A stretch of DNA of 64,000 nucleotides from GCA-003244245 sp963822695 (GCA_963822695.1 CAWGJH010000008.1:248001-312000); one strand, 5' to 3'. Positions 1 to 9,711 are shown, counted from the first letter of the stretch. Notes: a model not told the origin generated them from the sequence alone. Numbers and translations are program-made.

Positions 1-1
1 C

Positions 2-337
2 CAGCTGCATCCGTACTCGGTCAGTGGTGAGCCGGGTGCACGGTTCGCGATCGCTCAGCGGGTACCCCGGTGCCAGTGGCGGTACTGGCCCTATGCGGAG
101 CGGACCGGCACCGGGGTGTTCTGGCTACTGGACTTCGAATCCCGATCGTGCGCCAAGCTGACTCACTACACCCCCGACGCCAGCGACGGCGAGTTCCCCG
201 TGCACCAGCACGGACCCCGGCGGCTGTGGGAAGAGATCCACGCAGCTCACCAGTGGTGGATCGATCAAGGCAAGCCCGACACCGACCGCTGGCGTTTCAC
301 CGTGACCCCCCAAGCCCAGCGCATCGAACTGACCTAA
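2..337 (+). CDS. C-terminal part of a SAM-dependent methyltransferase (protein-L-isoaspartate O-methyltransferase-like), 5' end outside window
   Basis: The frame is open from the window edge to a TAA at 335-337, about 111 codons. The C-terminal end, with a WEEIHAAHQWWIDQG stretch followed by a DRWRFTVTP segment, resembles the tail of actinobacterial isoaspartyl-methyltransferase-like proteins often linked to modified peptides. The SAM-binding core would lie upstream and cannot be checked. The substrate is unknown, and the family call rests only on this tail. Confidence 0.6.
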   Translation, partial: QLHPYSVSGEPGARFAIAQRVPRCQWRYWPYAERTGTGVFWLLDFESRSCAKLTHYTPDASDGEFPVHQHGPRRLWEEIHAAHQWWIDQGKPDTDRWRFTVTPQAQRIELT

Positions 338-404
338 CGCCGCCCCGCGCCTGGCCAGCCCTCATGACGTCGGCGGACCTCGCAACACCGAGTGGAGAAT
401 ATGA

Positions 405-1859
405 CCATCCGCGTGTCGGACCGACGGGCGGGCGTACACCCTCGACTATCGGAGCGAAGCACCTGCCGCCGCCACTGCCGACCTGTATGGTGCCGCGGAC
501 GTTATCCCTGATCTCATTGGCTGGGCGGGCGTGCCGGGCAGGGCCAACGAGGTCGGCCACCGCGCGATTGCCGTGCCGGGCACCGTGCCTGGCTTGATCA
601 CTGCGCACCAGTCGCTCGGCCAGTTGCCCTGGGCTGCGGTGGTGGCGCCCGCGATCAGCCTTGCTGATGAGGGGTTCGAGACCGACTGGTTCGGCGCGCT
701 GATGCAGGGTACCTACCTGGATCTGCTGCTCGGTTTCGAGTCCACTGCACGGACATTCCTGCGCAGCGGGCGTTACCCGCACCGGCCGCGGGTGATCGGC
801 CCCGGCGACCTGTTCCGTCAGCCGGTGCTGGTCGCCACTCTCCGCGAGTTCGCCGACGGCGGGCTTGCCGGATACCGGGACGGCGCGGCCGGGGCGGCGC
901 TGGCTGGCGAGATGTCCCGGCATGACGGTCTGGTGACCGCGGCTGACGTGGCCGGGTATCTGCCACGGCCAACCGCGCCGCACGCTGTCGCGTTTCGTGA
1001 TCACACGGTTCTCGGGCCGGCCCACGGCGGCGTGTATGGGCTCATGTTCGCGGTTCTCGACCGGCTCGACCTGGGTGAGCATGATCCGCTCGCGCCCATT
1101 CGGCTGCACCTGGTGGCCGAGACGATCCGTCGCTGCCGGCGGATCGAGGCGCTGCACGCCGGGGATGGCCGGCCGGCGGTGTGGGTCGAGCATCCTGCGT
1201 TGGTTGGGGAGGTCGCCGCGAGCATCACCCCGCATCGGCGTGACGACGGCTGGCGGGACGCGTGGTGGGCGCGGGGCCGCACCGTCACCGAGGTCGGCCA
1301 GGAGCAGACTGCCCATGTCTGTGCGGTGGACTCCGGCGGCATGGTGGTCAGCCTCACCGAGACGATTCTTGCCGCGTACGGCTCGATGGTCACCACACCT
1401 GCCGGGATGCTGTTGAACAACGCGATGTTCGCGTTCGTGCCCGTGCCGGGCTACCCGAACTCGATGGCGCCCGGCCACCGGCCGCAGTCCAGCATGAGCC
1501 CGGTGATCGTAGTGGACCGCACCGGTCGTCCTGTCCTCACTGCGGGCGCGTCCGGTGGCCAGCGGATCTCCGCCGCCGTGGTGCAGGTGGTCGCTTATGT
1601 TCTCGATCACGGTCTCGGTGCCCAGGATGCGGTCGCCGCGCCCCGGTTGGACGTAGCAGGGGACACGGTGCTGCTCGATAACGGGCTTCCCGACGACACC
1701 GCCGCTGAGCTGGAAGATCGTGGCCACCACGTGGAGCGGGTTGAGGAAACCTTGTCTACCCTGTACTTCGCCAACCCGGCCGCCGTGATTCTGGCCGATG
1801 ACGGGACTCTGCACGCCGGTGTCAACCCGATGCACCTCACTGCGGCAGCAGGCTGGTGA
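405..1859 (+). pseudogene. Gamma-glutamyltransferase, N-terminally truncated
   Basis: The frame encodes a gamma-glutamyltransferase-family Ntn hydrolase, which normally cleaves glutathione-type gamma-glutamyl bonds after autoprocessing at a threonine. Counting from the GTG at 531 (442 residues), the TAH motif at T260-H262 matches the processing and nucleophile threonine, LNN lies at 295-297 and the GASGG-type loop follows. Homology already begins upstream (YTLDYRSEAPAAA, about codon 14 of this frame), but the frame is closed by a TGA at 402-404. No ATG, GTG or TTG precedes 531 in frame. The usual first 60 or so residues, including the signal and oxyanion strand, are missing. I call it a truncated pseudogene; a shortened product from GTG 531 is possible. 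Confidence 0.7.
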
Positions 1860-1898
1860 CTGTTCCGCTCACCTACACCCTGTAGGCTCAGCGAGGTT

Positions 1899-2825
1899 GT
1901 GACACTCGCCGTCATGTTGTCGCTCATGGCCGCGGTGTGCTTCGGGACCGCTTCGGTGCTGCAGCATCAGGGGGCGAATCAGGTACGCCGACGGTTTCCG
2001 CTGAGCCCTGGGCTGCTGATCGATGTCGCGCACCAGCGGTTATGGCTGCTGGGGATCGTGGCCGAAGTCACTGGTGTAGCGCTGCACATGGTCGCGGTCA
2101 ACCTCGGGGCGCTCTCGGTCGTGCAGCCCCTGCTGACGGTGGGCCTGGTGGTCGCGCTGCCGCTGCAGGCCGTGCTCGGGCGCCCGGTGAGCCGCAGGTC
2201 GCTGCTGGCCGCCACTTTGACCGTCGCCGGTTTGGCGGTCTTCCTGGCGGTCCAACCGACCGTGGAGTCCCGAGACCCGCAGCGCATCACGGACTGGCTA
2301 CCGGGGCTGCTGCTGGTCGCGATCGTGGCGCTTGCCGCGCTGGGCGTCGCGTTGGCTTGGCGAGGTCGGGCCAGGTCATTGGGCCTGGGCGCCGCTGCCG
2401 GGACGGTGTTCTCGCTCTCTGCCGCGCTGGTCAAGACCTGGGGTGAGATCCTGGGTGCCGGTGGAGTCCCCGCGCTGGCAACCAGCTGGGAGCTGTGGAC
2501 GGCGCTGGGCTGCGGCCTGGTGGGTGCGACGCTGAGCCAGGCCGCTTTCCAGTCCGGTCCGCTCGGTGGTCCACTGGCGGCGATGATGGTGATTGACCCC
2601 GTGATCGGTGTCAGCCTCGGCGCCATCGTCTTCGGTGAGTCCTTCTCCACCGGGCTGCTGGCCGTAGCCCAGGCCGCTGGGCTGGCACTGACCCTGGCCG
2701 GGGTATGGCTGCTCGCTACCGGCGAGCAACGCTTACCCGCCACGACCGGTACTCGTCGCGGGTATCTCCCAGTCACGAACTACCCGAAAGGTCGCCGGTG
2801 CAACGGCACCTCGAACGCGCGCTAA
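1899..2825 (+). CDS. DMT/EamA-type multi-spanning membrane transporter
   Basis: A 308-residue, very hydrophobic protein with roughly nine to ten predicted membrane helices. The N-terminal motif with FGTASVLQHQGA and the internal LGALSVVQPLLT resemble the actinobacterial DMT (drug/metabolite transporter, NIPA-like) permeases. It starts at GTG 1899. The substrate cannot be read from sequence. It stands alone between the broken gamma-glutamyltransferase and murT, with a short basic cytoplasmic tail at the C terminus. The membrane-transporter assignment is solid; the subfamily is inferred. Confidence 0.75.
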   Translation: MTLAVMLSLMAAVCFGTASVLQHQGANQVRRRFPLSPGLLIDVAHQRLWLLGIVAEVTGVALHMVAVNLGALSVVQPLLTVGLVVALPLQAVLGRPVSRRSLLAATLTVAGLAVFLAVQPTVESRDPQRITDWLPGLLLVAIVALAALGVALAWRGRARSLGLGAAAGTVFSLSAALVKTWGEILGAGGVPALATSWELWTALGCGLVGATLSQAAFQSGPLGGPLAAMMVIDPVIGVSLGAIVFGESFSTGLLAVAQAAGLALTLAGVWLLATGEQRLPATTGTRRGYLPVTNYPKGRRCNGTSNAR

Positions 2826-2914
2826 CCGGGTAGGGAATACTGCCGTCAGCCTTCTGCTCATGGGGTCATCAGGTCACCGCGGCGTCCTGCGCGCCAGCAC
2901 GTTGCTGGGCAGGG

Positions 2915-4246
2915 ATGGTGGGTAGGTTGGGGGCGATGGTGGTGCGGATATCCGGGATGAGTCCGGCGGCAATGTCGCGCCTTGGGCAACGCTGGGGGCA
3001 ACGCCGGCTGGGGTGGTGGACTCGCGCTGCCGTGCAGGCCGGGCTGGCGACGGCGGGACTGTCACGGAGGCTGGGCCTGGGCGCCGGGTCAATCATCGGT
3101 GGTCGGGTGACGCTGGCCCTGGACGCCCACGCGCTGCGACGCTTGGCGGCGGGGCGGCGGGTGGTGCTGGTCTCGGGGACCAACGGCAAGACCACGACCA
3201 GCCATCTGGTGGCGGCGGCGGTGCGCACCGCCGGGAGGGTGGCGCACAACGCCGGTGGCTCGAATATGGCTGACGGAGCGGTGGCGGCGCTGGCTGAGGC
3301 TCCAGACGCCGAGTACGCGGTGATCGAGGTCAACGAGCTGCATCTGTCCGCGGTCGCCGAGGCCGTCGATCCGGCGGTGGTGGTCCTACTCAACCTGACC
3401 CGCGACCAACTGGACCGGGCGACTGAGGTGGGGGCGATCTCCTCCGCTCTCGGGCATGCGCTGGCCCAGCACCCCCGCACGGTGGTGGTGGCCAACGCGG
3501 ATGATCCGATGGTGGTGTCGGCGGCGACGCTGGCCACGCGCAGCGTCTGGGTGGCTGCGGGGTCCAGCTGGTTAGGTGATGCGTCCAGTTGTCCGCGCTG
3601 TGGCCACACCCTCACCTTCGCCACCTCTGAGCACGGCGAGCCGGCGCGGTGGGAGTGTGCGTGCGGGCTGGCCCGCCCCGCCCCGGACTGGTGGATCGAT
3701 GACGGCAAGGCATGCACCGCCGACACGGTGCTACCGCTCGACATTCGATTGCCCGGCCAGGTCAATCAGAGCAATGCCACCATGGCATTGGCTGCCGCCT
3801 GCGCTGTCGGTGTCGCGGCCGATGAGGCCGCATCGGCACTGCGCGAGGTTGACGTCGTGGCCGGCCGGTACGCGGTGGTGCACCGCGGATCACAGGACTT
3901 GCGCATGTTGCTGGCGAAGAACCCGGCTGGCTGGGCGGGGATGTTGTCCATGCTGGACGAGCCGCGGCCGCTGCTAGTGATCATCAACGCCCGGGAAGCC
4001 GACGGGCGGGACACCTCGTGGTTGTGGGATGTCCCGTTCGAGCAGCTCACTTCTCGCCAGGTGGTGGCCAGCGGAGAACGTGCCGCTGACCTGGGCGTGC
4101 GGCTCAGCTATGCCGGGCTCGAGCACCAGACCGTGGCCGACCCACTGGCCGCCCTCGCGGCGCTGCCCGCGGGGGAGGTCAACGTGGTGGCCAACTACAC
4201 CGCCTTTCACCAGTTCCGCCGCCGGTTGAGCCGGGAACAGGAGTAG
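2915..4246 (+). CDS. murT: MurT-type subunit of lipid II isoglutaminyl synthase
   Basis: This Mur-ligase-like ATPase amidates the D-glutamate of lipid II together with GatD. The P-loop GTNGKTTT is at residues 88-95. The NLTRDQLDR stretch typical of Mur ligases follows near 161-169. A four-cysteine zinc ribbon (C227, C230, C249, C251) interrupts the central domain, which distinguishes MurT from MurE or FPGS. The C-terminal half has the DUF1727 character of the family. The length of 443 residues is slightly long, so the start may be one of the later in-frame Met codons. gatD begins five bases after its stop, which supports one operon and one complex. Confidence 0.92.
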   Translation: MVGRLGAMVVRISGMSPAAMSRLGQRWGQRRLGWWTRAAVQAGLATAGLSRRLGLGAGSIIGGRVTLALDAHALRRLAAGRRVVLVSGTNGKTTTSHLVAAAVRTAGRVAHNAGGSNMADGAVAALAEAPDAEYAVIEVNELHLSAVAEAVDPAVVVLLNLTRDQLDRATEVGAISSALGHALAQHPRTVVVANADDPMVVSAATLATRSVWVAAGSSWLGDASSCPRCGHTLTFATSEHGEPARWECACGLARPAPDWWIDDGKACTADTVLPLDIRLPGQVNQSNATMALAAACAVGVAADEAASALREVDVVAGRYAVVHRGSQDLRMLLAKNPAGWAGMLSMLDEPRPLLVIINAREADGRDTSWLWDVPFEQLTSRQVVASGERAADLGVRLSYAGLEHQTVADPLAALAALPAGEVNVVANYTAFHQFRRRLSREQE

Positions 4247-4250
4247 CCGG

Positions 4251-5003
4251 GTGAGTGCAGAATCCACGGTCATGATCGGCCTGTTGCTGCCCGACGTGCT
4301 AGGCACCTACTCCGATGCCGGTAACGCCACGATATTGGCGCAACGGTTGCGCTGGCGTGGCATTCCGGCCGAGATTCGTACCATCACCGCCTGCGACGTC
4401 CCCGCGACCAGTTGTGCGGTGTACTTGCTGGGGGGGGGCGAGGACACCGCACAACACTTCGCCGCGGACTGGCTGCGCCGCCATGACCAGTTACGTCGGG
4501 CGCTGGAAACCAGTGCGGTGACGCTGGCCGTGTGCGCCGGGCTGCAAATCCTGGGTCGGTCGATGAGTGACGCCAGTGGCCACCACTACCCAGGACTGGA
4601 CTTGCTGGACATCACTACCGCGCCTGGCCGCCGGCGAGCTGTCGGCGAGGTGATCGTTACCTGTGCGGTGCCCGGTGTTGGCTCGTTGACCGGCTTCGAG
4701 AACCACCGCGGCGTCACCACCCTGGGCCCGGGCACAGCCGCGCTGGGACGGGTGATTACCGGCACCGGCAATGGAACCTGTGAGGGCACTCGCGAAGGCA
4801 CGACGAGGTATCGCACCGAAGGTGTGCTCACCGACCGCATCATCGGTACTTACTTGCACGGCCCCGTGCTGGCCCGCAACCCGGCGTTGGCCGACCACAT
4901 CCTGCACCAGGTCACCGGCCAAGCCCTGCCGCCCTTGGATCTGCCCGACCAAGCCACCCTGCGCAGTACTTATCTGCAGGGCCGCTTTTCGCGTTGCGGT
5001 TAG
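4251..5003 (+). CDS. gatD: GatD-type glutamine amidotransferase subunit of lipid II isoglutaminyl synthase
   Basis: A 250-residue class I (triad) glutaminase that supplies ammonia to MurT for amidation of the peptidoglycan stem peptide. The nucleophile C95 sits in VCAGLQ and the catalytic histidine is H203 in YLHGP. It begins at GTG 4251, five bases after murT. A run of nine Gs around codons 60-63 is a place where sequencing or slippage errors could occur, but the frame is intact. Its TAG stop overlaps the TAA of the convergent uppP by two bases. Confidence 0.92.
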   Translation: MSAESTVMIGLLLPDVLGTYSDAGNATILAQRLRWRGIPAEIRTITACDVPATSCAVYLLGGGEDTAQHFAADWLRRHDQLRRALETSAVTLAVCAGLQILGRSMSDASGHHYPGLDLLDITTAPGRRRAVGEVIVTCAVPGVGSLTGFENHRGVTTLGPGTAALGRVITGTGNGTCEGTREGTTRYRTEGVLTDRIIGTYLHGPVLARNPALADHILHQVTGQALPPLDLPDQATLRSTYLQGRFSRCG

Positions 5004-5977
5004 CGCGCCACGAGCCAGACCAGGCTGGCGGTGCCGAAGAGCAGGCAGTACACCGCGAACGGGGTGAGGGTGCGGGTCTCGAAGTAGCGGGTGAGGAAGC
5101 GGACCGCCAGGTACGCGCTGATGAATGAGGCGATGCTGCCGGCCAGTACCTGGCCCCGGATACCGGCACCGAGCGGGCCAGTCAGGTCGGGGATCTTCAG
5201 CGCACCGGCGGCCAGGATGACCGGGGTGGCCAGCAGGAAGGAGAAGCGTGCGGCGTCGGTGTGGGACAGCCCACGCAGCAGGCCGGCGACCATCGTGACG
5301 CCGGACCGGCTGATCCCGGGTAGCAACGCCAGGATCTGCGCGGAACCGATCAACGTGGCGCGACCGAGGGACATTCGGGCCAGCCGGGCATCTGCGGCAG
5401 CATCCACGTTGTGAGCTGCACCTGGCCCGTCCACCCCGGGCGCCGCTGGCACCCCTCCTGACGCTGGCAACCCCGACGCTGGCAACCCCGACGAGGCGCC
5501 CAACGAAGCGACAGTGTCGGCTCGCCGACGGAGCTGTTCACCGAGGGCGAGCACCACCCCGTTGACGATCAGGAAAGCCGCCGCCGGGATCGGCCGGCCT
5601 AGCGTGGTGCGGAAGAGATGCTCCAGCAGCAGGCCACTGATACCGACCGGGATGGTCCCGACGATGAGCAGCCAGGCGAGCCGCTCGCCTGAGGAATGGA
5701 TCCGCCGGTAGCGCAGCGAGCTGATGAAGCCGGAGATGATGCGTAGCCAGTCGCGCCAGAAGAAGATCAGCAGTGCCGCGGCGGTGGCCACATGCAGGCC
5801 AACGATGAACGCCAGGTAGGGCGATTCCCGCGCTGACACGTCCAGGTCGTGCGCCCAGCGACCCCCCACCAGCGCCGGGACCAGAACGGAATGCCCGAGG
5901 CTGGAGACCGGGAACAGCTCGGTGACGCCCTGAAAAGCGCCCACCACGATCGCCTCGAGATAGGTCAGGTCACTCAC
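5000..5977 (-). CDS. uppP: Undecaprenyl-diphosphatase (UppP/BacA)
   Basis: An integral membrane phosphatase that recycles undecaprenyl pyrophosphate, the lipid carrier for peptidoglycan and other cell-wall polymers. The QGVTELFPVSSLGH signature near residue 15 and the PGISRSG motif in the second half are both present. At 325 residues it is longer than usual because of a flexible loop (roughly residues 155-200). Part of that loop comes from a tandem 15-bp repeat at 5461-5490 that encodes LPASG copies. It is convergent with murT-gatD, so cell-wall functions cluster here, though on opposite strands. Confidence 0.92.
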   Translation of the reverse strand: MSDLTYLEAIVVGAFQGVTELFPVSSLGHSVLVPALVGGRWAHDLDVSARESPYLAFIVGLHVATAAALLIFFWRDWLRIISGFISSLRYRRIHSSGERLAWLLIVGTIPVGISGLLLEHLFRTTLGRPIPAAAFLIVNGVVLALGEQLRRRADTVASLGASSGLPASGLPASGGVPAAPGVDGPGAAHNVDAAADARLARMSLGRATLIGSAQILALLPGISRSGVTMVAGLLRGLSHTDAARFSFLLATPVILAAGALKIPDLTGPLGAGIRGQVLAGSIASFISAYLAVRFLTRYFETRTLTPFAVYCLLFGTASLVWLVAR

Positions 5978-6039
5978 AAGTCTCCTCGTCCTCGGCGATG
6001 CGCACGGCGCGACGGCCGGCCGCCTTCTAGCCTGCCGGT

Positions 6040-6258
6040 ATGATACGCACGCGGCTGTACCGTAGCGGTTTTCCCGGGACCGAGAACTTTCCGGTCGAGG
6101 ATATTTCCGAGCACCTCACGCAGCCGGGCGCCCCCTCCTCACAGGACGTATACGACCATGTGCTGCGGGCCCCCGAGTGGGCCGGGAGCCCGCGCGATCT
6201 GGTAACCACCGTCCTGGGAACCAGCTCAACCACCGCCATTGCGGCGGATCAGCCGTGA
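6040..6258 (+). pseudogene. CorA-type Mg/Co transporter, internally deleted and truncated remnant
   Basis: The 72-codon frame starts like actinobacterial CorA proteins (MIRTRLYRSGF, ENFPVEDISEHL). It then jumps to a segment resembling the region just before the membrane helices (VYDHVLRAPEWAGSPRDLVTTVLGT) and stops. Most of the cytoplasmic funnel and both transmembrane helices with the GMN motif are missing. I infer a large internal deletion plus C-terminal loss. The match is made from memory of family sequence patterns, so the assignment is moderate. The fragment could still be translated, but not as a transporter. Confidence 0.55.
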
Positions 6259-6263
6259 CAGGA

Positions 6264-7325
6264 TCAGGATGGACGGATTACGGTAACGGTGCCATCGCCC
6301 CTGGCCGTCACGTATGCGGTGCCGTCGGGGGCCACTGCCACCTCATCCGGGGAATAACCGACGAATGAGGTCCCGATCACCGTTCCGGTGGCGGTGTCGA
6401 TCACGCTCATGGTGTCATCGCCGACATTGATCACAAAAGCGTGGTGGCTGTCCGGTGCGACCGCCAACCCGCGCGGGTTGATACCCACGGGAATGGTGCT
6501 ATTGACCTTCAGAAGAGCGTTGTAGATGTCCATGCCGAGCTGGGTCGGCAGGTCGATCACACTCACGTTGTTGTCGCCGTAGTTGGTCACGTAAGCATGG
6601 CGACCGTCAGTGTCGATCGCCACCTTCTGTGGAGAGCGGCCGACCAACACGGTGCGGGCCACCTTCTGCGTGTGGACGTCGATCACGCTGACCGAGTTGC
6701 TGCCACTATTGGCCACGTAGGCGAACTCGCCTCTGGAGTCGATCGCAACCCCATCCGGGTGGGCCCCGACGGGCACAACGCCGATCACCTTGAGGTTGGC
6801 GATATTGATCACGCTGACGGTGTTGCCGTAGAAATTGGTGACGAAAGCGTAATGGTCGCGGGGGAAGATTGCCACCGCGGTGGGGTTCGCGCCGACAGCT
6901 ACGTTGTGGATCACCTTGCCACTGGCGGTGTCGATCACGCTCACCGAGTTCTCGGCGTAGTTGGTCACGAAGGCATGCCGGCTGTCGGGGTCAACCGCAA
7001 TGCCGCGCGGATTGGCGCCGACGTGAATGCTCCCGACCACCTGCTGGGTGGCGGTGTCGATCACGCGGAGGGCGTTGTCGGCGTAACTGGCCACGTAGGT
7101 GTGCTTGCCGTCGGGGTCTACCGCCACCCCTTGCGGATCGCCGCCGACGATCACGGTCGGATTCGGGTTGTCCGCCGCGACAGCCGTGCTGACCCCGTCA
7201 GCGATGGTGGCGGCGGTGATGACCGCCAGCACCGGCACCAGCATCGCTGCCCATCGTCGGGACCCGACCGGGACCCGACTGCCGGGTCTGGTCTTCCGAT
7301 GCTTCGCTGCCGACCGGATGGTCAT
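6264..7325 (-). CDS. Secreted YVTN-family beta-propeller repeat protein
   Basis: A 353-residue protein with a basic N terminus and a hydrophobic signal segment (about residues 25-50). It is followed by about seven repeats of the form VxVGxxPxGVAxxPDGxxAYVTNxxxNTVSVIDT, the YVTN/40-residue propeller repeat. Such proteins form surface-exposed beta-propellers; the ligand is unknown. It is transcribed away from the CorA remnant and lies downstream of the histidine kinase. A decayed relative is present at about 52.16-52.55 kb. Confidence 0.85.
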   Translation of the reverse strand: MTIRSAAKHRKTRPGSRVPVGSRRWAAMLVPVLAVITAATIADGVSTAVAADNPNPTVIVGGDPQGVAVDPDGKHTYVASYADNALRVIDTATQQVVGSIHVGANPRGIAVDPDSRHAFVTNYAENSVSVIDTASGKVIHNVAVGANPTAVAIFPRDHYAFVTNFYGNTVSVINIANLKVIGVVPVGAHPDGVAIDSRGEFAYVANSGSNSVSVIDVHTQKVARTVLVGRSPQKVAIDTDGRHAYVTNYGDNNVSVIDLPTQLGMDIYNALLKVNSTIPVGINPRGLAVAPDSHHAFVINVGDDTMSVIDTATGTVIGTSFVGYSPDEVAVAPDGTAYVTARGDGTVTVIRPS

Positions 7326-7456
7326 ACCGTCCTCCCCTTGATCCCCGATACACGGTTACGCTACAAGGAGTAACGACGGTGTCGCTCTCGCGTTTCGCGC
7401 GGGACGCAGGATATCCACGCCGGCAACTACGCCCCGGCACTTTAAGCCCCGGCAAC

Positions 7457-8878
7457 TTAAGCCAGGGGCAGCAGGACGCGGAAGGTGGTGCCACGTCGGG
7501 GGGCGGTATGCAACTCGACGCGGCCGTTGTGGGCCTCCAGGATGGCTGCGGTGATCGCCAGGCCGAGACCGGAGCCACCACGGTTGCTCGAGCCGTGGGG
7601 ATCGGCGCTGTGGAACCGGTCGAACACCTGCGGGGCCTGGTCGTGGGGGATGCCGGGGCCCTCGTCGTGGACCTCCAGCACGCCCAGCGGCCCGTGCGGC
7701 AGCTGACCCGCCCCGGCCTGCGCCACCGGCGGGTCATCCACGGTGGGGGGGACATGCGGGCGGACCGTCAGCTGCACCGGGGTGCCCGCCGGGGTGTGCG
7801 TGAGAGCGTTGGTGACCAGGTTGGTCACCACCTGCCGGAGTTTGTGCTCGTCGCCCAGCACGTGCACCGCGCCGCTGCCCGGGCTCAGGGTCACCGGGCG
7901 GTCCGGCTCGCGGGCCCTCGCATCGTGCACCGCGTCAGCGGCCAGCACAAGCAGGTCCACGTCGGTGATGTCCAGCGCCCGCTCCTGGTCCAGCCGCGCG
8001 AGCAGCAGCAGGTCCTCCACGAGCACACCCATCCGGGTCGCCTCGGCCTCGATCCGGCCGGTGAGCAGCTCGACCTCGGCAGGCGTGCGGGCCCCGCCGC
8101 GACGGTACAGCTCGGCGAACCCGCGGATCGAGGTCAGTGGGGTGCGCAGCTCGTGGGAGGCGTCCGCGACGAACTGGCGCAGCCGGTGCTCAGAGTGCTC
8201 CCGCTCCCGGAGTGCGGCGGCGAGCCGGCCGAGCATGACATTGAGCGCGGCGCCCAGCCGGCCGGTCTCGGTGCGCGGGTCGCTGTCGGGCACCCGGCGA
8301 TCCAGCTCACCGGCGGCAATCGCCTCGGCCGTCTGCTCGATCCTGGTCAGCGGACGCAGCCCGATCCGAACGACGACTGTCGAGACTATCCCGATCAGGG
8401 CCAGGACGATGCCGCCCACGATGGGCTCGATGATCAGTAGCGGCCGCATGGTCGCGTCCACCGAACTCAGGGAAATCGCCGCGACTCCCATGTGATGGTG
8501 CGGGAGTTCCACCGTGCTCACCCGCCAGGCGCTGCCGTGGGCCTGGTCGGGCACCGTGAACGGGTGACCCGCATGCCGCCGCGCGGTGGCCAGGCTCAGC
8601 ACTGGCCCGCCGGACTGACCCGGCTGCTGCCCGATTTCCTCGGTGCCATCAGTCCCGAGGATGGCCTCCTGAAGATCGCTGGGCGGCCGTGGGGACAGCC
8701 GCCCATGAGCAATCTGTTCCGTGAAGCGGTTCAACCGCTGGTCCACCCGCCCCAGCAGCGACTGCCGCAGCAGCAGCACGCTCACCCCGGCGAACACGGT
8801 CAGGCCGACCAGGGAGAACACCAGCAGTGCGGTGATTAACCGGCCGCGCAGGGTGAACGGCCGACGCGGGATCCTCAC
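7457..8878 (-). CDS. Membrane sensor histidine kinase (HAMP-HisKA-HATPase)
   Basis: A 473-residue sensor kinase, partner of the response regulator upstream. Two membrane helices flank an extracellular sensor domain of about 120 residues, followed by HAMP, the phospho-acceptor motif ASHELRTPLTSIRGF and a C-terminal ATPase domain with N, G1 (DEGPGIP) and G2 (GGSGLGLAI) boxes. I chose GTG 8878 because it overlaps the regulator's TGA by four bases (GTGA), the usual translational coupling; longer frames upstream are inside the regulator. The signal sensed is unknown; the architecture resembles MprB/TcrY-type kinases. Confidence 0.9.
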   Translation of the reverse strand: MRIPRRPFTLRGRLITALLVFSLVGLTVFAGVSVLLLRQSLLGRVDQRLNRFTEQIAHGRLSPRPPSDLQEAILGTDGTEEIGQQPGQSGGPVLSLATARRHAGHPFTVPDQAHGSAWRVSTVELPHHHMGVAAISLSSVDATMRPLLIIEPIVGGIVLALIGIVSTVVVRIGLRPLTRIEQTAEAIAAGELDRRVPDSDPRTETGRLGAALNVMLGRLAAALREREHSEHRLRQFVADASHELRTPLTSIRGFAELYRRGGARTPAEVELLTGRIEAEATRMGVLVEDLLLLARLDQERALDITDVDLLVLAADAVHDARAREPDRPVTLSPGSGAVHVLGDEHKLRQVVTNLVTNALTHTPAGTPVQLTVRPHVPPTVDDPPVAQAGAGQLPHGPLGVLEVHDEGPGIPHDQAPQVFDRFHSADPHGSSNRGGSGLGLAITAAILEAHNGRVELHTAPRRGTTFRVLLPLA

Positions 8879-9603
8879 GACGCACCGGTGTCGAGCGCGT
8901 CGCGGGGTAGCCGCAGCGTGTAGCCGACGCCGCGGATCGTGTGGATCAGCGGCAGGTTCTGTCGGTCGATCTTGCGGCGCAGGTAGCTGATGTAGGACTC
9001 GACGATCCGGCTGTCGCCACCGAAGTCGTAATTCCACACCCGATCCAAGATCTGCGTCTTGCTGACCACCTTGCCCGCATTGAGCATCAGGTAGCGCAGC
9101 AGGTTGAACTCGGTCGGCGAGAGTTGCACGAGCTGGCCGGCGCGACGCACCTCGTGCGCTTCCTCATCCAGCTCCAAGTCGGCGTAGGTCATCATGGTGT
9201 TGTCCGCCTCGCCATTGCGGGCTGGTTGGGTGCGGCGCAGGATCGCGCGCAGCCGCAGCACCAGCTCCTCCAGGCTGAACGGCTTGGTCACGTAATCGTC
9301 ACCGCCGGCGCTGAGTCCGGCGATCCGATCGTCGACGCCGTCGCGGGCGGTCAGGAACAGCACCGGGAGCTGCTCGTGGGCGGCGCGCAACTGGCGGGCG
9401 AGGGTGAACCCGTCGCAGTCCGGCAGCATCACGTCCAGCACCACGATGTCCGGCACGGTCTGCGCGACGGTGCTCAGGGCCTGGGCGCCGCTGTTCGCCG
9501 CATGCACCTCAAAGCCGGACAGGCGCAGCGAAGCGCACAGCAATGCCAGGATGTTCGGCTCGTCGTCAACTACGAGCACACTCGCGCACCGCTGGTTGTC
9601 CAC
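8875..9603 (-). CDS. OmpR/PhoB-family response regulator
   Basis: A 242-residue two-domain regulator. The receiver domain has the acidic pair DDE near the N terminus, the phospho-acceptor aspartate in VVLDVMLPD and the conserved lysine in VTKPF. The C-terminal winged helix has the typical RIVESYISYLRRKID recognition region. I place the start at GTG 9603, preceded by a GGAAAG box at about nine bases. A TTG at 9660 would add 19 residues without family support. It is the first gene of a translationally coupled pair with the histidine kinase. Confidence 0.9.
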   Translation of the reverse strand: MDNQRCASVLVVDDEPNILALLCASLRLSGFEVHAANSGAQALSTVAQTVPDIVVLDVMLPDCDGFTLARQLRAAHEQLPVLFLTARDGVDDRIAGLSAGGDDYVTKPFSLEELVLRLRAILRRTQPARNGEADNTMMTYADLELDEEAHEVRRAGQLVQLSPTEFNLLRYLMLNAGKVVSKTQILDRVWNYDFGGDSRIVESYISYLRRKIDRQNLPLIHTIRGVGYTLRLPRDALDTGAS

Positions 9604-9711
9604 GGTCGCTAGCTTTCCGCAACGGCCTGAGAGCACCCTAGGCCGGGGTTGAGACGTCAACGGCGCGGTGCCGACCAGGGCCGGTCGGCACCGCTGGCAG
9701 CGTCGCTGGCC

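Noticed and set aside
297..1835. Long minus-strand open frame (512 codons) opposite the gamma-glutamyltransferase
   Set aside because: Shadow frame caused by GC-rich third positions; it has no motifs, while the plus strand has clear family homology.
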